Source: Planctomycetota bacterium (GTDB lineage: Bacteria; Planctomycetota; PUPC01; DSUN01). From it: a DNA stretch of 14,951 nucleotides. The DNA lies in the NCBI GenBank assembly GCA_016872875.1, contig VGYW01000200.1, positions 1 through 14,951 of the forward strand, in the 5' to 3' direction. The notes below the pieces were generated by a model that saw only the letters and a list, made by a program, of their open reading frames with translations, had not been told where the DNA came from and made no database searches. Positions within the stretch are counted from its first letter, which is position 1. Each line of letters begins with the position of its first letter. The translations under genes and the position numbers were made by a program. This document shows, one piece after another, positions 5,836-12,456 of this stretch.

Positions 5836-6699
5836 TTCGTCCCGCATTGCGCCAGGATGTAGCACCTGTGCCAGGCGGCGCGCCACGGCGGGCACGCGGG
5901 GGCCGGGGACCAGGAGCGAGTCGTCGGTGAGGAGGTGGACGCGGCCGGAGCGAACTGCGGGGAGAGAGGCCATCGCCGCCCAGTCGGCCAGGAGGAGGCG
6001 GCGGGCTTCGTCGGAGAGCTCCTCGCCGGGGTGAAGGTCGAGGATTGCATCGGGCTGGCGCTCGAGGAGCTGGTCCTTGGAGACGGGCGGGTAGGAGAGG
6101 GGGACGTCGCCGAGGACGTTTTGGCCGCCCGCAATGTCGAGGAGCTCGCTGAGCAGACTTGCGCCGTGTGCGGTGGAGAGGCCGCGGAGCGAGCCCGGGC
6201 TGTGGCTCATGCACAGGAAGACCTTTGGCCGCGGGCGCCCCGCGACGCGCGAGGCGACGGCGGCGAGCTCGGTCTGGATGCGGGCCGCCAACCGGTCGGC
6301 CTCGGCCTCGAGGCCCACGGCGCGGCCGAGCTCGTGCAGCCCCGAGCGAAGGGTCGCCAGCGTGTCGGTGTTGACGCGGAGGATGGGCACGGCGTTTCGG
6401 CGGCAGAAGTCTTCCAGCTTCTCCGCGCGGCCCTGGGCGATCAGGAGGTCGGGCTTGAGGGCCAGAATCCGCTCGAAGTTCGGGTTGTACTCCCCGCCGA
6501 TGCGCGGGAGGAGCTTAGCCTCGGGCGGGTGGAAGCAATAGTCACCCACGCCAACCACGCGCTCGCCGGCCCCGAGGGCAAAAAGGAACTCGACGACGCT
6601 CGGCGCCATCGTGACGACTCGCTGGGGCGCGGCATCCCGCTTGGCCTGCGGCGCAGTACCCGGGCCGCGCGCATGCTGAAGCGCGAGCGCGAGGGCCAC
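5827..6699 (-). CDS. BtuF/FepB-type periplasmic substrate-binding protein
   Basis: This is the binding protein of the importer encoded downstream. From GTG 6699 it has 290 residues. RVVTMAPSVVEFLFALGAGERVVGVGDYCFHPPEA (27-61) is the classic N-terminal lobe motif, followed by PRIGGEYNPNFERILALKPDLLIA (65-88). A long inter-lobe helix runs about 115-150, and the second lobe includes SLLSELLDIAGGQNV (181-195) and VSKDQLLERQPDAIL (206-220). The start is problematic. Codons 6753-6700 are open in frame and read DTATGKRFGIAAALFGLG, giving the positive charges and hydrophobic core of a proper signal peptide, but contain no ATG, GTG or TTG. The true start may be non-canonical (an ATT at 6724-6726 is one option) or a base may be missing or extra upstream. 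No lipoprotein cysteine is seen. The stop codon lies in a dispersed repeat. Confidence 0.9.
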   Translation of the reverse strand: MALALALQHARGPGTAPQAKRDAAPQRVVTMAPSVVEFLFALGAGERVVGVGDYCFHPPEAKLLPRIGGEYNPNFERILALKPDLLIAQGRAEKLEDFCRRNAVPILRVNTDTLATLRSGLHELGRAVGLEAEADRLAARIQTELAAVASRVAGRPRPKVFLCMSHSPGSLRGLSTAHGASLLSELLDIAGGQNVLGDVPLSYPPVSKDQLLERQPDAILDLHPGEELSDEARRLLLADWAAMASLPAVRSGRVHLLTDDSLLVPGPRVPAVARRLAQVLHPGAMRDEVQ

Positions 6700-6755
6700 C
6701 CCGAGCCCGAACAGCGCCGCCGCAATGCCGAACCGCTTGCCCGTGGCGGTGTCCC

Positions 6756-6839
6756 CTACGCGGTCGCCGCGCCCTTCTCCTTCTTGGCCTTCTTCGGCTT
6801 CTTCCGCTCCCTGCGGTCGCGGTAGTTTCCCTTAGCCAT
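6756..6839 (-). CDS. 27-residue very basic small protein
   Basis: ATG 6839 is preceded by AGGAG with about eight bases spacing, one of the better ribosome sites in the window. It encodes 27 residues ending at TAG 6756-6758. MAKGNYRDRRERKKPKK is followed by AKKEKGAATA: 13 of 27 residues are Lys or Arg, with a KKPKK core. I recall similar unnamed 25-50 residue proteins (MxKxNxRxRREKKKPKK) in diverse bacteria; their function is not established, and nucleic-acid or ribosome binding is only a guess. It lies 35 bases after the methyltransferase and 56 bases before the nominal start of the binding-protein gene, so it may be a leader cistron of the importer operon. A frame-shifted fusion to the binding protein is an alternative. 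Confidence 0.68.
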   Translation of the reverse strand: MAKGNYRDRRERKKPKKAKKEKGAATA

Positions 6840-6874
6840 GGCGAACTCTCCTGACAAGGTTCAGAGTGATGCGG

Positions 6875-8224
6875 TCACTCTTTGAGGCCAATCACGATGT
6901 ACTCCGTCGGGTACGCCTCCAGGTCGGCGTCCTCGTTGCTCGCGAACTTCCCCGTCTTCTTGTCCCTGGTTTGCGGCAGGATCTTGAGCGGAATCTCGCG
7001 GACGATGACTCGGTCGAGGAGGAGCCCTGAGGATTGCATGGATTCCGCGAGGACCTGAGCGTTCAGGACCTCCACCCCCCTGAGGCTCGTGTTGCCGATC
7101 ACGTAGCAGCAGCGCCCGCCGGGCCTCAGGACGCGGAAGGTCTCGTCAATGACCTGCTGCATGTCGGCGAAGAAACTCCTGATCTCCAGGGACATTTTCC
7201 TGTCAACTCGGAGCATCCGCGAGACGATGTCCTCGGCGATCTCGCTTCTCAGGGGCGCCTCGTTGGGGGACTTCTGCGAAGTGCCGATGAAGGCTGACTT
7301 GTAGGCCTTGAGGTCATCCGCGAGGTCCAGCCAGATGGTGGAGAGTTGGTGAAGGTCGGCGTACTCGTAACTGGTGACGTATGGGCTGGAGGTCACTACC
7401 AGGTCCACGGAGGCATCTGGCACAGGTTGCCGCCGCGCGTCGCCGAGCCTCACGTTCAGATAGTCGCGGATGTGGTCCCTGACCAGCGCGGGGACCACGC
7501 TGTAGAACTCGTCATTTCCCCTCTGCATCTTCCTGAGGTGCTTCCTGAAGGCGCCGAACGGCCTCGCCGGCACCTTGCGCGGGTCACGGGTCGGCTTCGT
7601 GCTGCCCTGAAGCCAGATCGAGCAGTTCTTCAGAATGTGGCTGAACGCAACGAGGAAGAACTCGCGGACAGAGGCCTCTTCCTCATCTCTGATGGCCCTC
7701 AGGATGCGTCCGAGCTCATCCCTTGTCTGCTCGGGAAACCAGTAGTTGATCCTGTCAAGATGTGCTTCCGGGATGAACGGTTCCGGGCGACCGGCAAACG
7801 GGAGACCCACTTCCCGATCGAGGAACACCAGAGCGGACATCAACCTTTCGATCTTGCGATCGAGGAAGTCGGGCCTCAGTGGCGTGGCCTTGACCCGCGT
7901 GAGCAGGCAGGCGATGCCATTCACATCGGTCCCGCTCGCCTGGAACCCCCTTGAGATAGCTGTCGCGATCGTTGTGCCGCTGCCCATGAACGGATCGTTG
8001 ACGTGGGCACGATCCGAGGCGATGTACTCGTCGAAGAGCCCCTCGGCCAACTGGGGTATGAACTTCGCGGGGTAGCGGTGGTAGTCGTGCGTCCACTTCC
8101 CTGTGTCCGACGGCTTGCACCAGTTGAAAGACCATTCCGGTTCCGGCGCTTGTGCCCCGAACAAGCTCAGGACCTCGTCCGCCGACATTGCGCTTTGTTG
8201 AAGGGTGGTGCCCTGCGGTGTCAT
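6875..8224 (-). CDS. Site-specific DNA methyltransferase (N4-cytosine or N6-adenine type)
   Basis: This 449-residue protein has the SAM-binding motif NDPFMGSGTT at 76-85 with the following acidic strand GTDVN (98-102), preceded by HDYHRYPAKFIPQLAEGL (46-63), a lead-in common in this family. The catalytic motif is TSSPYVTSYEYADLHQLS at 278-295, a variant of the usual TSPPY with Ser for the first Pro. LRPGGRCCYVIGN (366-378) completes the fold. Motif I comes before the catalytic motif, with about 190 residues between them that may recognise the target. It modifies an exocyclic amino group; which base cannot be told. No restriction nuclease is adjacent, so it may be solitary. ATG 8224 overlaps the upstream gene's stop (ATGA) and has AGGGGG upstream. 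Codon use is less GC-biased than in metG or the permease, hinting at acquisition. Confidence 0.88.
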   Translation of the reverse strand: MTPQGTTLQQSAMSADEVLSLFGAQAPEPEWSFNWCKPSDTGKWTHDYHRYPAKFIPQLAEGLFDEYIASDRAHVNDPFMGSGTTIATAISRGFQASGTDVNGIACLLTRVKATPLRPDFLDRKIERLMSALVFLDREVGLPFAGRPEPFIPEAHLDRINYWFPEQTRDELGRILRAIRDEEEASVREFFLVAFSHILKNCSIWLQGSTKPTRDPRKVPARPFGAFRKHLRKMQRGNDEFYSVVPALVRDHIRDYLNVRLGDARRQPVPDASVDLVVTSSPYVTSYEYADLHQLSTIWLDLADDLKAYKSAFIGTSQKSPNEAPLRSEIAEDIVSRMLRVDRKMSLEIRSFFADMQQVIDETFRVLRPGGRCCYVIGNTSLRGVEVLNAQVLAESMQSSGLLLDRVIVREIPLKILPQTRDKKTGKFASNEDADLEAYPTEYIVIGLKE

Positions 8225-8550
8225 ACCGCAACCCCCTCGCGGCTGATGCTTCGGTGGATCGCGAACGACCGCCGCCAGAACTCATCCTCGCACAGGAACA
8301 TTGTACCCAGCAGGCGGTCCTCGCGGAGTGAAAGCTCCGACGCGGTGTCGTTACTTCGCCAGCGCTCTTCCGCCCCGTCTACCTGCTCTGCGAGCACGGG
8401 GGCTACATCCATGTCAGAGTATTCCTCGGCCTCGCCGCGAGCGTAAGAGCCGTAAAGGCACAAGCCACGGAGGCGATCCCCATAGAGGGCCGCAAGCCTG
8501 GCGTGGTACTCGCGCAGGAGCGCCACCACTTCGTTACTTGACTTTCGCAT
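8221..8550 (-). CDS. Minimal nucleotidyltransferase (MNT family)
   Basis: This 109-residue protein has the pol-beta-type signature GSYARGEAEEYSDMDV (34-49), with Gly34-Ser35 and the metal-binding Asp46 and Asp48. The C-terminal part (GTMFLCEDEFWRRSFAIHRSISREGVAV) matches the ending of the small-nucleotidyltransferase family; a third catalytic acid is not obvious. Relatives usually pair with a HEPN protein as toxin-antitoxin modules, in which the transferase AMPylates the HEPN toxin. No HEPN gene is adjacent here. Instead the stop overlaps the methyltransferase start in ATGA, implying translational coupling with a DNA-modifying enzyme. ATG 8550 has GAGG upstream. A promoter at 8590-8618 would serve this gene first. 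Confidence 0.85.
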   Translation of the reverse strand: MRKSSNEVVALLREYHARLAALYGDRLRGLCLYGSYARGEAEEYSDMDVAPVLAEQVDGAEERWRSNDTASELSLREDRLLGTMFLCEDEFWRRSFAIHRSISREGVAV

Positions 8551-8589
8551 GGGTTGTCGCCTCTTGCGCCATCAACGACGGAAAGCAAC

Positions 8590-8618
8590 AGGGTAGAACG
8601 CAATTGACGTTGTGTCAA
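8590..8618 (-). promoter_or_regulatory. Promoter with overlapping operator for the nucleotidyltransferase-methyltransferase pair
   Basis: On the minus strand the -35 is a perfect TTGACA (8613-8618), the spacer is 17 bases and the -10 is TACCCT (8590-8595), so the -10 is weak. A perfect inverted repeat, ACGTTG-TGT-CAACGT (8607-8621), covers the -35, a typical repressor-operator position. Confidence 0.5.
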
Positions 8619-8674
8619 CGTGCATACGAAGGGGTAGCGGCGCGGCGAGCCCATTTCAGATTTGACAGGCTCGA

Positions 8675-10258
8675 TCAGCGCATGGCCGCCAACCGACCCC
8701 TTGCGTACGTTACCATGTTTTGCACACCCTTGCTCGTGGAGGCCTCCCCCACTTCGATCAGTTCATGGTAGGCGGCCCTCGCCTTCTCGAAGTTGCCGGC
8801 CATCTCCAATGCCTCACCTGAGTAACGGAGGTACTCTGCGTACCATCGCTCCCTCAAGTCGGGTCGGTCGGCTAACACAGCGCGCGCTCTCTCATAGAGA
8901 GCCAGCGCGTGGTCCAGCATCAGCGTCTCGGTCTGCGTGAATGCCTTGCATTGAGGCCAGCAGCCGGCGCCTCGTTCCCTCATCGATTGGCGAGCCATGC
9001 TGGCATACACATGTGCCTGGAAGAGAGGATGCTTCCAGTCTGCGTCACCACCGCGCCCAAGGAAGCCGTGCGCTCTGGCGATTTGTTCGGCCTTCCTATA
9101 CTCTTCGAGCGTAGACCTCATCAATGCCGTGCTCCAAGAGCCCAACTCGTCAGGGAGGTCTCTGGAATGCGAGAGAGCTACGGCGAGATTGAACTGCGCC
9201 ATGTAGTCGTTGGGCTCAAGGCGAAGCGCGCGCCTGTTGAACATCACTGCTCTATACGCATTGCCATCGGCATATACCGCACCCAGGAACCGACAAAGGC
9301 TGAAGTTCTCGTCCTGTGCCAGCATTTGCTCTGCGAGGCCAACTGCGCGCTGAATGTCCCCAAGTTCTTGGAGGATAGCGATGCAGAGGAGTCCATACCA
9401 CGTTGTCTGCCTGCTAGTTTCTATGGCCCTTGACGCAAGGTCCAAGAGCCCCCTGCGTCGGGATTCATCTAGGTCGGCAAGTGCCTGGCGCAAAACACAA
9501 GGCTCCACAAGATCGAACTGCACGACCTCGAAGATCCTTGGCGGCTCTGAAATACCCTTCATCTCGCTGCCGTGCATCTCTCCGCATATTGTGCCGGCTG
9601 AGGGACCACGCGGTCGCCCAACTACCTCTAAGAGTAGATTCACTGCGTGAGACATGACTATGCGGCACCCATGCCCTTCACGGCTCTTGCCCTCAATTCG
9701 CTTCGCGAGGTTTATTGAGTATCCGTCGCAGACCGGGACCTCACCGCGGTAGCGGACCATGACAGGTCCCGCATGTATCCCGACGCCAAGATCAACTGGT
9801 GCCTTGTGCTCCTTTAGCCGTGATGAATTGGTGGAAGAGGCGAGCCACGCGATCTTAAGTCTGAATGCTAGGTCAATGAGGCAGAGGGCCGCGTGTGCGA
9901 GTTTTTGGCTAAGCATTCTGTCTGGTGGCGCCTCTTCTGGGACGCAGAAGACTTTCAGTTCATCCCCTACCGAGCTCCATTCGACGTCACGGCTACGAAT
10001 CTGATAGCGGCGCAGCACATCACTTACCACCCCCTCAGAGCATGTCCTGAACTCCTGTACAACACTATAGTACTCTTCGACTGTGAGTGAATCAGAGAGT
10101 TGCGAGGAGTTCATAATGTCCGCAAAGAGCATGACCGCATGTCTTCGGCTTGGCACCGTTTCTTGAGGTCGCGCATCCAACATCATTTCTTCCCTTCCAT
10201 CAATGCCTAAGGCACGCCACTTGGCGTAGCGCAATGCCAGCAAAGCCGTTTCGGTCAC
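8675..10258 (-). CDS. Class III nucleotide cyclase fused to TPR-like helical repeats
   Basis: From GTG 10258 this protein has 527 residues. The cyclase domain (about 38-250) shows AVMLFADIMNSSQLS with metal ligand Asp47, EWSSVGDELKVF with second metal ligand Asp99, GVGIHAGPV (158-166) and GYSINLAKRIEG, with the transition-state pair Asn183 and Arg187. Catalytic residues are thus kept. The lysine that reads the base (before VGD) is Ser, and the matching Asp site is not recognisable, so the nucleotide used is uncertain. Residues about 255-527 are alpha-helical with TPR-like pairs (AVMFNRRALRLEPNDYMAQFNLAVALSHS; YLRYSGEALEMAGNFEKARAAYHELI), likely sensing or partner-binding. No membrane segment is seen. 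GTG 10258 overlaps the metG stop (GTGA) with GGGG upstream; ATG 10186, after GGAAGGGAAGAA, is an alternative start. G+C is clearly lower than in metG. Confidence 0.87.
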   Translation of the reverse strand: MTETALLALRYAKWRALGIDGREEMMLDARPQETVPSRRHAVMLFADIMNSSQLSDSLTVEEYYSVVQEFRTCSEGVVSDVLRRYQIRSRDVEWSSVGDELKVFCVPEEAPPDRMLSQKLAHAALCLIDLAFRLKIAWLASSTNSSRLKEHKAPVDLGVGIHAGPVMVRYRGEVPVCDGYSINLAKRIEGKSREGHGCRIVMSHAVNLLLEVVGRPRGPSAGTICGEMHGSEMKGISEPPRIFEVVQFDLVEPCVLRQALADLDESRRRGLLDLASRAIETSRQTTWYGLLCIAILQELGDIQRAVGLAEQMLAQDENFSLCRFLGAVYADGNAYRAVMFNRRALRLEPNDYMAQFNLAVALSHSRDLPDELGSWSTALMRSTLEEYRKAEQIARAHGFLGRGGDADWKHPLFQAHVYASMARQSMRERGAGCWPQCKAFTQTETLMLDHALALYERARAVLADRPDLRERWYAEYLRYSGEALEMAGNFEKARAAYHELIEVGEASTSKGVQNMVTYARGRLAAMR

Positions 10259-11943
10259 TTCTTCCCCGCGAAGCGGAACTGGAGGGAGGCGATCTGGGAG
10301 TCCTCGATCTTGGTGAAGAGGGGGCGAGGATCGGGGCTGATCTTGCGGCCCGCCAGACAGGACCAGTCGGCGATGGTTGTCCAGGAGGTGTTCTCGGGCC
10401 CAGCATCAAGTGTGAGGTCGGCGAATGCCTGCCGCGCGGCGAAGGGGATGAAGGGGGAGCCGAGGAGGGCGAAGGCGCGGCAGAGGTGGACGCAGGTGTT
10501 GAGTGTGGTGCCGGCGGCGGCCTTGTCGGCCTTGACCTGGTGCCAGGGCTGCTTGGCCTGGAAGTAGGCGTTGGCGGCGGCCCAGGCATCGCGCTGGGCG
10601 CGGACGGCTTTCTGGAACGAGCATTCCTCCATCGCCTCATCAACGCCCTTCACGGCGTCGGCAAGGGTCTGGCGGATGGCGGCCTCGGCGTCCCCCGCGC
10701 CCACGGCCTCGGGCACGACGCCGCCCCAGTTCCTGTTGACGAACGTGAGGGTGCGGTGGACGAAGTTGCCGAGGACGTTCGCCAGGTCGCTGTTGACGGC
10801 GGCCTGGAAGCCGGCCCAGGTGAAATCGCTGTCGCCTTTCTCGGGCGCGACGACGCAGAGGTAGTAGCGCCAGTAGTCGGCGGGGAAGAGTTCCACCGCC
10901 TGGTCGCTGAACACGCCGCGGCCCTGGCTGGTGGAGAACTTGCCGCCCTCGTAGTTGAGCCACTCGAATGCCTTGAGCATGTCGCAGAGCACGAAGCCGT
11001 CGGCGGCCGCCATGATGACGGCGGGCCAGGTGACGGCGTGGAAGGGCACGTTGTCCTTGCCGATGAACTGCACGAGGCGGGTGGCGGGGTCCTTCCAGTA
11101 GGCCTGCCAGGCGTCGGGCGTGCCGCGTGCGGCCGCCCACTCCATCGAGATGCCGATGTAGCCGATGGGGGCGTCGAACCAGACGTAGAAGACCTTGTCG
11201 CGGTAGCCGTCGAGGGGCACGGGCACGCCCCAGCGGAGGTCGCGGGTGATGCAGCGCTCGCGGAGGCCCTCGTTGAGCCACTTGTGGGCGATGGCGAGGG
11301 TGACTTTCGGCCAGTGGGTCCGGGTGGCGATCCACTGCTCGACGAGTGGCGTGGCCTTGGGCAGGTCGAGGAAGAGGTGCCTCGATTCGCGCACCTGGAG
11401 GTTCGAGCGCTGGCACACGGCGCAGCGGGGGTCGCGGAGGTCGGTGGGGTCGAGGAGCTTGGTGCAGCTCTCGCACTGGTCGCCGAGCGCGCGGGCGAAG
11501 CCGCAGAAGGGGCAGGTGCCCTGCACGTAGCGGTCGGGGAGGAACCGCTGGCAGTCGGCGCAGTAGAGTTGGCGGATGGCCCGCTCGGCGATGTAGCCGC
11601 GTTCCCACAGGCGGAGGAAGAGGTGCTGGGTGATGGCGCGGTTCTGCGGGCTGGAGGTGCGGCCGAAGTAGTCGTAGGCCAGGCCGAGCTGCTCGTAGAT
11701 GCGCTTCTGGATAGCGTAGTACTTTGCGGCGTATTCCTCGACGGGCAGGCCCTCTTCGAGCGCGGCCAGCTCGCAGGGCGTGCCGTGCTCGTCGGTGCCG
11801 CAGACGGCCAGGACGTCGTGCCCCTGCATCCGCCGCCAGCGGGCATAGATGTCGGCCGGCAGCAGCGAGCCGATCACGTTGCCGAGGTGCTTCACGCCGT
11901 TGACGTAGGGCAGGGCTGAGGTGACGAGGAACTTCTGGCTCAT
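10255..11943 (-). CDS. metG: Methionyl-tRNA synthetase
   Basis: This 562-residue class I synthetase charges tRNA-Met. ATG 11943 has GGGAG upstream and starts MSQKFLVTSALPYVNG, the typical N-terminus; the frame extends to 12360 only through the promoter region. HLGN (19-22) is the HIGH motif and KFSTS (335-339) the KMSKS loop. The connective domain holds four CxxC knuckles (128/131, 144/147, 157/160, 174/177), indicating the two-zinc form. WFDAPIGYIG (255-264) and FIGKDNVPFHAVTWP (293-307) are conserved core stretches. An anticodon-binding helical domain follows (about 375-530). The C-terminal tRNA-binding EMAP-like domain of longer MetRS forms is absent. It has a clear promoter at 11981-12009, and its stop overlaps the start of the cyclase gene. 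Confidence 0.97.
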   Translation of the reverse strand: MSQKFLVTSALPYVNGVKHLGNVIGSLLPADIYARWRRMQGHDVLAVCGTDEHGTPCELAALEEGLPVEEYAAKYYAIQKRIYEQLGLAYDYFGRTSSPQNRAITQHLFLRLWERGYIAERAIRQLYCADCQRFLPDRYVQGTCPFCGFARALGDQCESCTKLLDPTDLRDPRCAVCQRSNLQVRESRHLFLDLPKATPLVEQWIATRTHWPKVTLAIAHKWLNEGLRERCITRDLRWGVPVPLDGYRDKVFYVWFDAPIGYIGISMEWAAARGTPDAWQAYWKDPATRLVQFIGKDNVPFHAVTWPAVIMAAADGFVLCDMLKAFEWLNYEGGKFSTSQGRGVFSDQAVELFPADYWRYYLCVVAPEKGDSDFTWAGFQAAVNSDLANVLGNFVHRTLTFVNRNWGGVVPEAVGAGDAEAAIRQTLADAVKGVDEAMEECSFQKAVRAQRDAWAAANAYFQAKQPWHQVKADKAAAGTTLNTCVHLCRAFALLGSPFIPFAARQAFADLTLDAGPENTSWTTIADWSCLAGRKISPDPRPLFTKIEDSQIASLQFRFAGKK

Positions 11944-11980
11944 GGGCAACTCCCGAGACGGGCCAAACCGCAACGCCCCT

Positions 11981-12009
11981 ATTCTACCATCCGCTCGGTC
12001 TATTGACAA
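11981..12009 (-). promoter_or_regulatory. metG: Sigma70-type promoter for metG
   Basis: On the minus strand the -35 is TTGTCA (12004-12009), the spacer is 17 bases and the -10 is TAGAAT (11981-11986). The expected start near 11974 leaves about 30 leader bases before ATG 11943. No T-box structure fits in so short a leader. Confidence 0.72.
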
Positions 12010-12162
12010 CCCAGGCGTCTTCGAGTCCATCGCCAAGTCCGCCAAGGCCCGCAAGTCCCTCCCCGTGCCCTTCGAGGAGTTCCGGACCGTAGCCGCCAGC
12101 GTCCCGCTTGCAGGGCTCTGGGCTGTTCGACTTGTGGGGAGAGGAATTTTCTCGAAATGTAC

Positions 12163-12190
12163 TGGACTTCGGTCCCCGTTCTGGTAGAAT
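12163..12190 (+). promoter_or_regulatory. Candidate promoter for the secreted C39/PKD gene
   Basis: TGGACT (12163-12168), a 16-base spacer and TAGAAT (12185-12190) form a plausible sigma70 site, with the same -10 as metG. It is embedded in two inverted repeats: GGAC-TTCG-GTCC (12164-12175) and CTGGTA-GAA-TACCAG (12181-12195), the second covering the -10 and possibly an operator. Confidence 0.42.
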
Positions 12191-12196
12191 ACCAGC

Positions 12197-12456
12197 AGTT
12201 GTAGTATGGCTCCTCGGCTGAGGAGCGACCCGGGTGATCCCCGGGGGATCCGCCGCAAGGCGAGCTGTCGGGGGTTGTTGAAGGGCGTCAAGGCCCCCAA
12301 GGCGGCTGCCAGACAGGCGGTAGATGTTTGGCCTCCCTGGGCGCGCTGCCCAAAGCCCATCTCCCCCTCCTGGCAAAGCCTCTCCCAACCGCCGACTTGC
12401 TCTCCCGCGCGACGGGCGAGGGCGGTTGCTCATTTCGCGAAGAAAGGAGAACGAAG
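12197..12456 (+). ncRNA. Highly structured 5' leader, candidate cis-regulatory RNA
   Basis: About 260 bases before ATG 12457 hold a run of well-formed hairpins. 12209-12215/12220-12226 is a perfect 7-base stem with loop GGCT. 12251-12254/12259-12262 is CGCC-GCAA-GGCG with a GNRA loop. 12270-12274/12294-12298 plus 12278-12281/12288-12291 form a nested stem, enclosed by CTGTC (12265-12269) pairing with GACAG (12312-12316). 12322-12326/12358-12362, 12330-12332/12355-12357 and 12338-12342/12348-12352 are three nested stems. 12386-12393/12421-12428 is a perfect 8-base stem with an inner stem, ending 18 bases before the ribosome site GGAG (12446-12449). No reading frame here looks coding. I do not recognise a known riboswitch class. 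Confidence 0.5.

Noticed and set aside
3880..6825. Long plus-strand frames opposite the importer genes (for example 3880-4677 and 5935-6825)
   Set aside because: Composition is low in complexity and lacks ribosome sites; the minus-strand frames have clear ABC importer motifs.
10150..11919. 589-codon plus-strand frame opposite metG
   Set aside because: It is Gly/Ala/Glu/Val-rich with no motifs; the antisense frame carries all MetRS signatures.
11944..12360. N-terminal extension of MetRS to 701 residues
   Set aside because: The extension crosses the metG promoter and the opposite gene's leader. MSQKFLVTSALPYVNG is the normal family start and has a ribosome site.
12197..12456. A named riboswitch (cobalamin, c-di-GMP, c-di-AMP) or SRP RNA
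   Set aside because: Some fragments are reminiscent (a CTGTC/GACAG pairing; GGCAAAGCC near 12372), but the conserved cores of these families are not present as I know them.
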